The notes: generated by a model not told the origin, from the sequence alone. Positions 8,763 through 17,561 are shown, numbered from the stretch's first letter. The stretch is 64,000 bases of DNA from Paraclostridium dentum (GCF_012922555.1 NZ_WIPK01000001.1:930001-994000), one strand, 5' to 3'. Numbers and translations are program-made.

Positions 8763-8910
8763 ATAAAAAATTCGCTTAGCTTGCGTTGTCACAACTTCGT
8801 CAGTTACTCAAAAAACTTTTTTACACTATAAATATACAATGTTGATATAACTAAGTTCTATAAGTTATCCATAGATTTTTAATAACCATAATTTCCTTAA
8901 GCGCAAAAAA
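8763..8910 (-). repeat. Dispersed 147-bp repeat, copy B
   Basis: Same ends as copy A (TTTTTTGCGCTTAAGG...GCGAATTTTTTAT on the minus strand) with a diverged middle. The hairpin is kept with different bases: AACT-N5-AGTT where A and C have CAACG-N8-CGTTG. It lies directly behind the terminator of the 37-aa gene. TTATCCATA at 8865-8873 is one base from copy A. Confidence 0.8.
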
Positions 8911-8936
8911 AGAAAAGTATAAATACTTTTCTTTTT
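8907..8936 (-). terminator. Terminator of the 37-aa membrane protein gene
   Basis: AAAAAGAAAAGTAT/ATACTTTTCTTTTT stem with a 2-nt loop. The T-run on the minus strand is shared with the edge of repeat copy B. Confidence 0.75.
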
Positions 8937-8944
8937 CAGTAAAT

Positions 8945-9058
8945 TTAATACAAATCTTCTTTATCATCGTTTTTTGACTTTTTATCGTCATATAAATAGT
9001 AAATACCTAAAGTAATAATACAAATTACTAAACTCCACAATATAACTGATATAAACAT
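8945..9058 (-). CDS. Small membrane protein, 37 aa
   Basis: GAGGTG at 6-nt spacing precedes an ATG opening a 37-codon frame with its own terminator. The product has one membrane segment (about residues 2-23, FISVILWSLVICIITLGIYY) and a charged tail (DDKKSKNDDKEDLY). That is a typical single-span small membrane protein with the tail in the cytoplasm. No family recognised. Confidence 0.6.
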   Translation of the reverse strand: MFISVILWSLVICIITLGIYYLYDDKKSKNDDKEDLY

Positions 9059-9108
9059 TCATGTCACCTCTAATGTTGTGGTTTACTATTTATATATAAT
9101 ATTATTTT

Positions 9109-10170
9109 TTATGAATTAATGTTACTACTACTTTCATTTTTTCTTATTTTTTTCATTTTATAATGGTATCTAATTGTAAAAATTCCACAAAATAATAATA
9201 TAAAGTAATATATAAATATTCCATATAAGAATACAGAATATCCTAATAATTCTTTAGGAATTACATCTTTAAATATAGTAAAAAATGCAATTTCATTAGC
9301 TCCTACATTTCCAGGTGTTGGAACAGGAGATACAGCCATATATAAAAAAGCCTGTAATGTTAACATATGTCCATATGACTGAGAATTCAAACTTAATGAT
9401 CTGTATATACAATAAGCTATACTAAAATACAAAGTCAATTGGACTATCGTAAAAAGTAAAGATTTTATTAATGACTTTTTATCATTTAAAAATAGCTTAA
9501 TTGAATAATTATACTCATCAATAAATTTATTTATACTTTCTTGCTTATCTTCTAATTTTTTAAATACTTTTATCTTTTTTAATATATTTAATGCTATATT
9601 TACTATTTTCTTAGTTTTTTTAGGACTATATATTATTAAAATCCCAAAGCTCAATGCAAATATATTCATAATCATACCAGTTGCAACTAATATAATTATA
9701 GAGTTTAGCTCTCTTTCTAAATATATATAATGATTAAACAACAATATCCCACAATATAGAGTAACTACAGTTTGAAATATAACAGTCTTATTCGCTATAA
9801 CTGCAGTAGCTTTACTTACAGGAACCTTTGATTTTGTCAAAGCATAAATTTGCATCGGTTGACTTCCTGAAGCTAACGGTGTTACTAAGTTATAATACAA
9901 ACCCATTGTTCCTATATTAAATCCCAACGATTTAATTTTCGTTTTATGAATTGAATTTAATATTATCTTTAGTATATAAGCTTCTAATATTATATACATT
10001 ATTATGCATAAAAATCCTAATGCTATATATTTTAAATTTATAATTTTAATAATTTTAGATAAAACATTTATATTTAGAGTCGTACACACCAAATATGTAG
10101 TCAATACAATTAAAAATAATAAAAAGGTATACTGTAATATATCTTTTTGTCTTTTAGTTAATATATCCAT
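9109..10170 (-). CDS. LPG_synthase_TM (MprF N-terminal-like) flippase-family membrane protein
   Basis: A 353-aa polytopic protein of the lysylphosphatidylglycerol synthase transmembrane family (PF03706), with about 8 hydrophobic segments and the family blocks LVTPLASGSQPMQIYAL and SPVPTPGNVGANEIAFF. The family includes the MprF flippase domain and proteins moving or modifying membrane lipids. There is no C-terminal aminoacyl-transfer domain, so it is not a full LPG synthase. The start is set at the ATG at 10170, with AGGAGA 7 nt upstream. The frame stays open to 10326 only by reading through unrelated sequence and repeat copy C, so that extension is not coding. Confidence 0.8.
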   Translation of the reverse strand: MDILTKRQKDILQYTFLLFLIVLTTYLVCTTLNINVLSKIIKIINLKYIALGFLCIIMYIILEAYILKIILNSIHKTKIKSLGFNIGTMGLYYNLVTPLASGSQPMQIYALTKSKVPVSKATAVIANKTVIFQTVVTLYCGILLFNHYIYLERELNSIIILVATGMIMNIFALSFGILIIYSPKKTKKIVNIALNILKKIKVFKKLEDKQESINKFIDEYNYSIKLFLNDKKSLIKSLLFTIVQLTLYFSIAYCIYRSLSLNSQSYGHMLTLQAFLYMAVSPVPTPGNVGANEIAFFTIFKDVIPKELLGYSVFLYGIFIYYFILLFCGIFTIRYHYKMKKIRKNESSSNINS

Positions 10171-10252
10171 AATATTTCTCCTAATCGATTTTACCCATCC
10201 TTTTATAAGTATACTATTTTTTGCTTTTATTTCAATAGTTTTAATTTTTAAC

Positions 10253-10398
10253 ATAAAAAATTCGCTCTGCTCATGTCGCCAACGACTCCGTCCGTTGCTC
10301 AAAATATCATTTTTTACTTTCACCAAAACGTTTGTATCACTATGTTACATAAGTATCTACAAAATTTAATTAAGTATAATTTCCTTAAGCGTAAAAAA
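10253..10398 (-). repeat. Dispersed 147-bp repeat, copy C
   Basis: Nearly the same as copy A, including the hairpin CAACG-N8-CGTTG; about ten differences and a one-base gap by eye. It sits directly behind the terminator of the cyclophilin gene and 83 bp upstream of the start of the LPG_synthase_TM gene. Confidence 0.85.
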
Positions 10399-10424
10399 TA
10401 AGAGCAGATATCTGCTCTTATTTT
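10395..10424 (-). terminator. Terminator of the cyclophilin gene
   Basis: AAAATAAGAGCAGA/TCTGCTCTTATTTT stem with a 2-nt loop, 6 bp after the stop codon. The T-run on the minus strand is the start of repeat copy C. Confidence 0.85.
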
Positions 10425-10429
10425 AACAT

Positions 10430-11074
10430 CTATTTGATTTTTTCAGCAGGTTTATATTCTACACCTTTAGTATCAACTCTTATGCTCTCTATAACAACAT
10501 TTTTCTTAGGCTTATCGTTAGAACCTACCTCTACATTATTTATTTTGTCTACAACATCCATTCCTTTTATTACTTTTCCAAAAGCAGCATATTGCTTGTC
10601 TAAGTTTTTTGCATCTTTTGTAACTATGAAAAACTGACTTCCAGCTGAATCTGGTTGTTGACTTCTAGCCATAGATAATACACCTTTTTCATGTTTTATA
10701 TCATTTTTAAATCCATTGTCATCAAATTCTCCTTTTATAGAGTATCCAGGTCCTCCTGTACCACTACCTTCTGGATCTCCACCTTGTATAACAAAGTCTT
10801 TTACTACTCTATGGAAAATAAGTCCATCATAAAACTTATTATTAGCAAGTTCTATAAAGTTATTAACGGTGTTTGGAGCTAAGTGTGGGTATAATTCAGC
10901 TTCTATAGTTCCATAATCTTTAACTTTTATAGTCGCTATTGGTAGCTCTTTTGGTGGATCAATTGGCTTGTTAGTGTATTCTTTTTCTTCTCCACTCTTT
11001 TTAGAACATCCAATCATTAATCCTAAACATAGTACTGATACTATTAATATTATTTTTCTAGTTATTTTTTTCAT
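10430..11074 (-). CDS. Lipoprotein cyclophilin-type peptidyl-prolyl isomerase
   Basis: A 214-aa lipoprotein with signal peptide and lipobox LMIGC (Cys23), a short linker, then a complete cyclophilin domain (about 45-205). Family blocks are YDGLIFHRVVKDFVIQGGDP, GVLSMARS, AGSQFFI and AAFGKV. The catalytic Arg is in FHRV. It should catalyse proline isomerisation on proteins outside the membrane. GGGGG upstream of the ATG supports the start. It follows the acyltransferase gene by 12 bp, so it may share that transcript. Confidence 0.92.
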   Translation of the reverse strand: MKKITRKIILIVSVLCLGLMIGCSKKSGEEKEYTNKPIDPPKELPIATIKVKDYGTIEAELYPHLAPNTVNNFIELANNKFYDGLIFHRVVKDFVIQGGDPEGSGTGGPGYSIKGEFDDNGFKNDIKHEKGVLSMARSQQPDSAGSQFFIVTKDAKNLDKQYAAFGKVIKGMDVVDKINNVEVGSNDKPKKNVVIESIRVDTKGVEYKPAEKIK

Positions 11075-11086
11075 CTAAATCCCCCT

Positions 11087-12097
11087 CTATATTTTCATTA
11101 AGTTAGCTATATAATCAAACAATTTGTTTATAGGATTAAAAATAAAATTATATATATAATTTACAAAATCTCCTGACAATAAAATCATTATTAATATAGG
11201 ACTTAATATTATACCAAGATTAGAAAATAAGCTAATATTCCAGCTTGGTATAAAATGTATTACTATAACAATTAAATATATATGAAATACATATATATTC
11301 ATAGTATTTTTACCATATTTGCTATACCAAAACTTTCTATTTGGAACTACATTTACAATACCTATACTAAGTATTATAGATCCTAAATAAAGTAAGCTTC
11401 TTCCTATTAAACCTTGTATCATGTTTAGTTGATTGGTCTTATATGCATATGAATTATATAAGAACTTATAACCTACTACATCATACTTTGATATGTAAAT
11501 TGCAATTAAAATAAAAACTATTACTATAAAATAACCAATTCCTTTGCTCATATTGTTTATTTTATTAAGTTTTGTTGAATCTGTATAGTACCCCATAAGA
11601 AAAAACGGTAAAAATGCTATAGTTCTAGATATTGATAAAAAATTTTGTCCCATACTATCAAGCCCAATTAAGAGTCCTAGCGCAAAACTTATAGGAACTA
11701 TCCATTTTACTTTTGTTAAGTATTTAATGGATATCCTCCAAAAAAATAAGCTCAATAAATACCATAATGTCCATCCAGGATAAAATATAGAAAACATATT
11801 TTTACCTGTAACTATATAAGCTCCAATGTACCAAATTATATCAAAGAAAATATATGGTATTAAAAGCTTTTTAATCAAAACCAAATTTGACTTAACACCT
11901 TTTTTAGATAGATATCCAGATATAAATATAAATAAAGGCATATGAAATATATATATATACATATACATGCTTTTTAATGTATCATCTTGATTTATATAAT
12001 ATTCTATTGTATGCCCAAATACAACTGCAAACATTAAAATAACTTTAAGATTATCAATTAGATAATCTCTTTTTTCAATATTGCTACCTTTTTCCAA
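11087..12097 (-). CDS. Acyltransferase family 3 membrane protein
   Basis: A 336-aa protein with about 10 membrane segments of the Acyl_transf_3 family. The N-terminal RDYLIDNLKVILMFAVVFGH carries the family His, and YIFHMPLFIFISGYL follows. Members move acetyl or succinyl groups onto surface glycans. The start is a TTG (12097) with GAGG 8 nt upstream. The first in-frame ATG lies inside the first membrane segment and would remove the family motif. It is 18 bp behind the esterase gene, suggesting an acyl transfer/removal pair on one transcript. The acceptor is unknown. Confidence 0.82.
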   Translation of the reverse strand: MEKGSNIEKRDYLIDNLKVILMFAVVFGHTIEYYINQDDTLKSMYMYIYIFHMPLFIFISGYLSKKGVKSNLVLIKKLLIPYIFFDIIWYIGAYIVTGKNMFSIFYPGWTLWYLLSLFFWRISIKYLTKVKWIVPISFALGLLIGLDSMGQNFLSISRTIAFLPFFLMGYYTDSTKLNKINNMSKGIGYFIVIVFILIAIYISKYDVVGYKFLYNSYAYKTNQLNMIQGLIGRSLLYLGSIILSIGIVNVVPNRKFWYSKYGKNTMNIYVFHIYLIVIVIHFIPSWNISLFSNLGIILSPILIMILLSGDFVNYIYNFIFNPINKLFDYIANLMKI

Positions 12098-12115
12098 TTC
12101 ATGATCCTCTTTTCA

Positions 12116-12937
12116 TTAGTTTAAGAAGTCTAAAATAACCTTTGAATCTTTTTTCCCATTTCCTCTTGCTATATTTAGTATATTGCTATGATACATATTA
12201 TCTAAAATAATCAATTTTGCTAGTTTTGATTTATTAACCTTATTTAATTTATCAACGAAGCTTATCGAACATTCAGGATTTATCAATGAGTCCAACTTGC
12301 CATGTATACAAAGTACCGGTATATCTTCATTTCCTTTTATCAAGTTGATAGGGTTTACTTTATCTATATTCTGTCCTTTTGCATAATTTTTAATAATTGA
12401 TTTTGCATATTTTCTAGTACATGCTCTAAAATTTAGCACTCCAGATATAGATATGAATTTTTTAAATACATGTTTGTCTATTCCATACTTTTTATGAAAA
12501 TAATTATTGAAAACTAGATTAGCTGCTAATTCTCCTCCCGCTGAATAACCCATAACATAAACTTTATTCCTATCACCCATAACTCTTTCATTGCTTAGGA
12601 AATGTTTAAATCCGTTAAATATATCATCTATCTGTGTTGGATATGTAAATTTAGGAACAAGTCTATATGAAATTAAAACTACATTAAATCCCTTTTTATT
12701 AAAGTATTTACCTATATAAGAATATCTCTTTGGACTTCCATGCCACCAACTTCCTCCATGAACAAAAAATATTATAGGGCTTTTATCATCAAAGTTAAAA
12801 AACTTATAATATTGTTTTTTATGATTTCCATAACTAGCGTCATAACTTTGTATATTAGAATCTTTAATATTTGCAGTTACAATGTTATATACCAAAGGAA
12901 CTTTAAGCATACTTTCTTTTAGTCTATTTTTGTTCAT
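12116..12937 (-). CDS. Alpha/beta hydrolase (HSL/BD-FAE-type esterase)
   Basis: A 273-aa alpha/beta hydrolase. The oxyanion motif HGGSWWHG is near residues 60-67, the nucleophile elbow GYSAGG has Ser122, an Asp follows in HGKLDS near 208-214, and the catalytic His is in NMYHSN near 248. No signal peptide, so cytoplasmic. It likely cleaves a small acyl ester. AAGGAG lies upstream of the ATG. It is first in a probable operon with the acyltransferase and cyclophilin genes. Confidence 0.85.
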   Translation of the reverse strand: MNKNRLKESMLKVPLVYNIVTANIKDSNIQSYDASYGNHKKQYYKFFNFDDKSPIIFFVHGGSWWHGSPKRYSYIGKYFNKKGFNVVLISYRLVPKFTYPTQIDDIFNGFKHFLSNERVMGDRNKVYVMGYSAGGELAANLVFNNYFHKKYGIDKHVFKKFISISGVLNFRACTRKYAKSIIKNYAKGQNIDKVNPINLIKGNEDIPVLCIHGKLDSLINPECSISFVDKLNKVNKSKLAKLIILDNMYHSNILNIARGNGKKDSKVILDFLN

Positions 12938-12966
12938 GTAATTTATCTCCTTATCTCTTTTAGTTA

Positions 12967-12999
12967 GAAGTACCTCAATAAAGTTTATTGAGGTACTTC
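12967..12999 (-). terminator. Hairpin after the DUF4397 gene
   Basis: A perfect 15-bp stem GAAGTACCTCAATAA/TTATTGAGGTACTTC with a 3-nt loop, 4 bp from the stop at 13004. The T-run is weak, so it may act as a 3'-end stabiliser as much as a terminator. Confidence 0.6.
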
Positions 13000-13003
13000 C
13001 TAA

Positions 13004-13633
13004 TTATTTGTTCATATAAGTTATTATATCTAAAGATTGTATAATTTCAATATCTGGTACATCCCCAATTAAATAAATTGTGTAAATTTTATTGTCTTTC
13101 AATTCAATTTTTTTACTTATTCTTATTCCATCATTACGTTCTTCCGATTCTACGTTACTTTCTTCTATTGTAAAATCATATACTCCTATAGGAACTTCTG
13201 CATAATTAGTTCTTTTTCCAAAAGGAATTTCATCTATCATTTTTACCCCATTTACTGTTAAATCTATCGGCTCTGTTGTAGGTGATAAATGTGCTATTCT
13301 AAATTTTGCATTAGACTCACAAGTTTTTTCATTTGGATCTTCAAAAACTGCAAGTAGCATAAGCTTTGGCATTATCCCTGTTATAACCAAAGTACCTACA
13401 TTTCCACCTGCTATAGTTAACTCTTGTTCTAGTATTAACTTTTCACTATTTCCACATTCATATACTTTGACCGTATAATCCCCAGGAAATGTTGGTGTAT
13501 ATGGAACAAATTCTCTGTATCTAACATCAGAAAATACAAGTACGTCATTAATATATACATCAATTTTATCGCTATTTGCCGTAGCATTAAAAACTCTTAT
13601 ATATGATGCATCATTATTAACTCTTATTTTCAT
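13004..13633 (-). CDS. DUF4397 domain protein
   Basis: A 209-aa protein with two tandem DUF4397-type beta domains (about 8-95 and 108-200), each opening with an IRVFNAT or FRIAHLSP strand followed by IDVYIN(D) or IDLTVNG. DUF4397 proteins are usually secreted in anchored or signal-peptide form. This one has neither, so it may be cytoplasmic or spore-associated. GGGGGAGG lies upstream of the ATG. Function unknown. Confidence 0.8.
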   Translation of the reverse strand: MKIRVNNDASYIRVFNATANSDKIDVYINDVLVFSDVRYREFVPYTPTFPGDYTVKVYECGNSEKLILEQELTIAGGNVGTLVITGIMPKLMLLAVFEDPNEKTCESNAKFRIAHLSPTTEPIDLTVNGVKMIDEIPFGKRTNYAEVPIGVYDFTIEESNVESEERNDGIRISKKIELKDNKIYTIYLIGDVPDIEIIQSLDIITYMNK

Positions 13634-13841
13634 ACATACCTCCCCCTTTAAGATATAACATAATTTATTATATGTCTTTTATACGACATATGACACTTCC
13701 ACAATTAGCGTTTATTTTTTATTACCTGGGCAATAAAACCATTGTAATTACTAGGGTTAGGGCGTTTTTTATCTTTTTTTATCATATCAATGTAAGCTTT
13801 TATATTCCATTTTGTCATCTGGTGTTGTATTTGCATTTAAA

Positions 13842-13987
13842 ATAAAAAATCAGCATCACTCATGTCGTCATTAAACTTTCCCTTTGTTCAAAAAAACTTC
13901 CATTTCCCAAGATAAAATTACTTTATAGGCACATATTTCTTTGATTATTCTAGTTTTTTGATATAACATTACTTAAACGCAAAAAAA
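13842..13987 (-). repeat. Dispersed 147-bp repeat, copy D (most diverged)
   Basis: It keeps both ends (TTTTTTGCGTTTAAG... and ...GATTTTTTAT on the minus strand), the inner CTCATGTCG block and the length, but the middle has drifted and the small hairpin is lost. It lies directly behind the terminator of the gene at 14043. The rest of the gap 13634-14040 holds an imperfect inverted repeat TATGTC/GACATA (13671-13690) near the DUF4397 promoter and nothing else I can name. Confidence 0.65.
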
Positions 13988-14017
13988 CTTCTACAAATTT
14001 ATACTTTGTAGAAGTTT
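13985..14017 (-). terminator. Terminator of the CxxC small protein gene
   Basis: AAACTTCTACAAA/TTTGTAGAAGTTT stem with a 7-nt loop and a T7 run on the minus strand, shared with the edge of repeat copy D. Confidence 0.85.
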
Positions 14018-14042
14018 AAAATATATAATATATTACTATTTC

Positions 14043-14339
14043 CTATTTAGCATCTTTATTTATTGATATTACTCTACTTTTTTTCTCACTGATTTTAGGT
14101 TTTTTATCACATTCTTTACAACCTCTCAGCTTTTTCATAAAATTATCTACCATTTCAACTATATTGTATTTGTTTGCTAGTTCAAAGTTTTTGCAGTATT
14201 TAGCTTTAAAGAATATTTCGTCTGGTATCCCAGTTTTATATATGCCACATATTGGTTTTCCATTTTTGAATTGTACAAAATTCTTACTTTTTAGAGTATG
14301 CTTGCACTTATGACATTTTCTAGTTTTTAATCTACCCAT
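14043..14339 (-). CDS. Small Cys-rich, probably zinc-binding protein, 98 aa
   Basis: A basic 98-aa protein with CHKCKH near the N-terminus, two single Cys in the middle (PICGIYK, KYCKNFE) and CKEC near residue 78, consistent with one or two zinc sites. The ATG at 14339 is preferred, with GGGGGGAG 4 nt upstream. A TTG six codons earlier would overlap that RBS. No named family recognised. Confidence 0.65.
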   Translation of the reverse strand: MGRLKTRKCHKCKHTLKSKNFVQFKNGKPICGIYKTGIPDEIFFKAKYCKNFELANKYNIVEMVDNFMKKLRGCKECDKKPKISEKKSRVISINKDAK

Positions 14340-14491
14340 ATTCTCCCCCCTAAGCAAAGCTTTTCTTTTGCTTTATTTATATTTTACCATAAATATCAAA
14401 ATTTATATACTTCTTAAGATATTTATTTAACATAATTTTCTAATTACTATATTTTATAAGTTTTAACTAGCAAAAATACTTTTTAAAATGT

Positions 14492-15436
14492 TTATTGATT
14501 AGTCAATTTATTATTCTGTTTTATCCAATTTATAGTATCATTTATTACTTCATCTTTATTAATTTCATTTAACATCTCATGCCTTCCACCACTATACAAT
14601 TTGAATTCAACATTTTCTATGCCTACTTTTTTATAATTCTCATATAACTTAGTTATACCTTTACCAAATTTGCCAACAGGATCTTTATCTCCTGCAAATA
14701 TATATATAGGCAATTTAGAATTTATTTTTTTCAAATTATTTATGTTTCTAATTTCTTTGAATAGCTTAAATAAATCATAAAAATACCCATTACTAAAAAC
14801 TACTCCACAATATTCATTTTCTATATATTTTTCAACTTCTTTAAAATCTCTACTAAGCCAGTCAAACTCTGATTTATTTGGTTTAAACTTTTTATTAAAT
14901 CCTCCAAAAGCTAGTTTATCTATTAAATAAGCCTTTTTCTCTCTTCCTTGAATTTTGCTCATAACTTTAGCAACTAAAAAGCCTAAATCAACTTCTATTC
15001 CATGCAACCCATTTGTACCAGATAGTATTACTCCATCTATGTCTTCGCTATAATCAATTATATACTTTTGAGCTGCAAATGATCCCATACTATGACTAAA
15101 TAAGAATATAGGTAATCCATTATTTTCAGTTTTTATAATTTTAGTTAATTTGTTTAAATCTTTTACTATACAATGTATGCCATCCTTTTGTGCAAGTATT
15201 CCTATTCTATTTATATTTTCTGCACTTTTTCCATGCCCTCTATGATCATTTATGTAAACTATATAACCATTATCAGTCAAATAATTTGCAAATCTTTTAT
15301 ATCTACCAGCTTCTTCTGACATTCCATGTGAAATCTGAACAATTCCGTTTATGTTTTCTTTTTCTATTGGCTCATATTTATATACATATATGTCAGTATC
15401 TTCTTCCCCTTTAAATGTAAAATTACTTATTTTCAT
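14492..15436 (-). CDS. Alpha/beta hydrolase, monoacylglycerol-lipase-like (Hydrolase_4)
   Basis: A 314-aa serine hydrolase: QISHGMSEEAGRY near residue 35, NDHRGHGKS near 63, nucleophile elbow FSHSMGS with Ser near 116, GDKDP near 250 and GGRHEMLNE near 282 carrying the catalytic His. The family cleaves monoacylglycerols or lysophospholipids. Start is the ATG at 15436 with GGAGGG upstream. A GTG four codons earlier lies inside the RBS and is rejected. It is a single gene with no signal peptide. Confidence 0.85.
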   Translation of the reverse strand: MKISNFTFKGEEDTDIYVYKYEPIEKENINGIVQISHGMSEEAGRYKRFANYLTDNGYIVYINDHRGHGKSAENINRIGILAQKDGIHCIVKDLNKLTKIIKTENNGLPIFLFSHSMGSFAAQKYIIDYSEDIDGVILSGTNGLHGIEVDLGFLVAKVMSKIQGREKKAYLIDKLAFGGFNKKFKPNKSEFDWLSRDFKEVEKYIENEYCGVVFSNGYFYDLFKLFKEIRNINNLKKINSKLPIYIFAGDKDPVGKFGKGITKLYENYKKVGIENVEFKLYSGGRHEMLNEINKDEVINDTINWIKQNNKLTNQ

Positions 15437-15558
15437 AAATCCCTCCACTATTACAATAATTTAAATTTTATGTATATTAAAATTATTTTATTATATTATA
15501 TCATTATGTAATCAATTATTTAAACATACTTAGAATAATAATCTATAATTATAAAAAT

Positions 15559-15588
15559 AAAAGGAATATATATTTATATATTCCTTTT
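15559..15588 (-). terminator. Terminator of the 72-aa gene
   Basis: AAAAGGAATATA/TATATTCCTTTT stem with a 6-nt loop, 16 bp after the stop at 15604. Downstream T-content on the minus strand is moderate. Confidence 0.65.
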
Positions 15589-15603
15589 AAATAATACTTT
15601 ATA

Positions 15604-15822
15604 TTATAAATCCATTCTTCCTTTGTAATCACCATTGCCATTTTTTATGTGACTTTTTCTATTCATTGTTTTCTTGCTATATTTAGCTTCACCTTCAGAT
15701 GCAAGTTTTGCATTAACTTCTGTTGATTCATATCCATTTATGCCCAACTCTTGTGCTATTTCTTCTTTATTTTGTTTGTAAAGTTCAACTTTTGTTAAAT
15801 TTTGTTTTTTATTATTAGTCAT
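15604..15822 (-). CDS. Small basic protein, 72 aa
   Basis: A hydrophilic, Lys/Asn-rich protein with a middle segment NKEEIAQELGINGYESTEVNAK. The EIAxELGI stretch recalls the N-terminal block of alpha/beta small acid-soluble spore proteins, but their C-terminal signature is missing, so I do not assign it. The ATG at 15822 is used (GGAG 7 nt upstream); the ATG two codons earlier is too close to the RBS. Confidence 0.6.
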   Translation of the reverse strand: MTNNKKQNLTKVELYKQNKEEIAQELGINGYESTEVNAKLASEGEAKYSKKTMNRKSHIKNGNGDYKGRMDL

Positions 15823-15900
15823 TTTCATACTCCTTTCTAAACTATACTCATTCTTATTGTGCTTATTTTCATAAATTAAATTCTAGTAAATCATTTACAA

Positions 15901-15930
15901 AAAAATAAAGAGCATATGCTCTTTATTTTT
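15901..15930 (-). terminator. Terminator of the YfcC gene
   Basis: A perfect palindrome with half-site AAAAATAAAGAGCAT, overlapping the stop codon at 15929-15931. Confidence 0.8.
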
Positions 15931-17350
15931 AAAAACCAAACTGAAGTCCTATAACTAAGAATCCAATTCCAAGTATCGTAATTGTAATTAGTAAAGGAGC
16001 TATAAATTTAAGCCATTTATCCCAAGGAACTCTAGCTACCGCTAATGCCCCCATTAAAACTCCAGACGTAGGTGTAATCATATTCATAAATCCTGATCCA
16101 AATTGAAACGCTGTTACTATTTGTTGTGATGAAACTCCTACCAAATCACCAAGTGGAGCAAGTACTGGTATTGTAAGTGATGCAAGCCCTGATGATGATG
16201 GTATTAAAATAGTTAAAGCACTTTCAAGCAGGAATGTTAAAACTATAAATATTGACTTTGGAAGTCCATTTAATAAGTTTGCTGCTGAATTTAATATACT
16301 ATCTATTATAAATCCATTTTGTGCAATTATTACTATTCCACGAGCTAAAGCTATTGCAAGACCTGCTGTAATTAAATCTTTTGCTCCTTCTTCAAAGGCT
16401 TCTACAATTTCAGATTGTTTTAATCCTCCAAATATCCCTGATAATATTCCCATTGCACAGAATATCATACAGATTTCTGGTATATACCATCCTTTGGCAA
16501 CTACTCCATAAACCATACCTGCCATACCAACAGTAAATGTAACTAAAACAGCTAACTCTTTTTTTGTAAATGGTTTTATATTTGAATCACCCATTACAAA
16601 ATGCTCTCTATTTTTTTTATCTAGTTCATATACAATTGATTTTTGTGGATTTTTTTTAACTTTATTGGCATGTAACATAACAAATGCGATAGATATTGCC
16701 ATTATAATTACAAAAATTATACTTCTATATCCAATCCCTGATCCTGGTGCTATATTAGCCAAAGCTTGTGCTATTCCAGTTGAAAAAGGATTTATTGTTG
16801 ATGCAGCTGTTCCTGCAGCTGCTCCAATAAATACCACTGCCATTCCAGTTAGGGAATCATAACCCAAACTTACCATCATAGGAATAAATATGATGTAAAA
16901 AGGAAGTGCCTCTTCATGCATCCCAAAGGTTGTCCCGCCTAATCCAAACAAAATCATACATATTGGAATAATTAAAAACTCCAACCCTTTCATTTTGGAA
17001 ATCGTATGCCCAATACCTGCTTCTATAGCTCCAGTTTTGTTTACAATTCCAAATGCTCCTCCAACTAATATTACAAACCCTACAACTTCTGCAGCATCTA
17101 TAAATCCATCTATTGGAGCTTTAAATATTTCTGGTATTCCTTGTGGATTAGATTCCACTACTTTATATGTTCCTGGTACAACTACACTTCTTCCATCAAC
17201 TTCAGTTCTATCAAACTGTCCACTTGGTATTATCCAAGTTAATCCAGCCATAACGATAATCAATGCAAAGATTATCGTAAAAGTATGAGGAATGCTAATC
17301 TTTTTCTTTTTTTTGTTTTTGTTGTTTTCTAAAATCTCTGATTTACTCAT
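15929..17350 (-). CDS. YfcC family transporter (DcuC superfamily)
   Basis: A 473-aa protein with about 12 membrane segments. It has the YfcC opening (PHTFTIIFALIIVMAGLTWIIPSGQF) and the paired re-entrant blocks FGLGGTTFGMHEEALPF (near 138-154) and IPSSSGLASLTIPVLAPLGDL (near 388-408). The family is thought to move small organic anions or amino acids, with substrate mostly unproven. GGGAG lies upstream of the ATG. The N-terminal Lys-rich stretch is cytoplasmic. It stands alone with its own terminator. Confidence 0.85.
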   Translation of the reverse strand: MSKSEILENNKNKKKKKISIPHTFTIIFALIIVMAGLTWIIPSGQFDRTEVDGRSVVVPGTYKVVESNPQGIPEIFKAPIDGFIDAAEVVGFVILVGGAFGIVNKTGAIEAGIGHTISKMKGLEFLIIPICMILFGLGGTTFGMHEEALPFYIIFIPMMVSLGYDSLTGMAVVFIGAAAGTAASTINPFSTGIAQALANIAPGSGIGYRSIIFVIIMAISIAFVMLHANKVKKNPQKSIVYELDKKNREHFVMGDSNIKPFTKKELAVLVTFTVGMAGMVYGVVAKGWYIPEICMIFCAMGILSGIFGGLKQSEIVEAFEEGAKDLITAGLAIALARGIVIIAQNGFIIDSILNSAANLLNGLPKSIFIVLTFLLESALTILIPSSSGLASLTIPVLAPLGDLVGVSSQQIVTAFQFGSGFMNMITPTSGVLMGALAVARVPWDKWLKFIAPLLITITILGIGFLVIGLQFGF

Positions 17351-17528
17351 AATTCATCTCCCTATAATAACCCCTTTTTTTATTTTAGATTGATAAATTT
17401 GTGACAGTCATTTACGTCAAATTCTATATTTATATAACCCTTTTCACTAAAATTATAGCATATTTTGGTAATTCATATTTGAATTTTTTAATTTTTTCTG
17501 AAATTTATAACTTTTAAACTCAATATAT

Positions 17529-17560
17529 AAAAAAGCATAAGCTCACGCCTATGCTTTTTA
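17529..17560 (-). terminator. Terminator of the HAD phosphatase gene
   Basis: AAAAAGCATA stem, 10-nt loop, TATGCTTTTT, ending 2 bp from the stop at 17562. Confidence 0.8.
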
Positions 17561-17561
17561 T

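Noticed and set aside
10171-10326. N-terminal extension of the LPG_synthase_TM gene by 52 codons
   Set aside because: It reads through repeat copy C, lacks an RBS and adds no family sequence; AGGAGA marks the ATG at 10170.
1568-13987. The dispersed repeat as an insertion sequence or IStron remnant
   Set aside because: No coding sequence, no terminal inverted repeats and no visible target duplication.
15604-15822. Alpha/beta-type small acid-soluble spore protein
   Set aside because: Only EIAxELGI resembles it; the conserved C-terminal block is missing.
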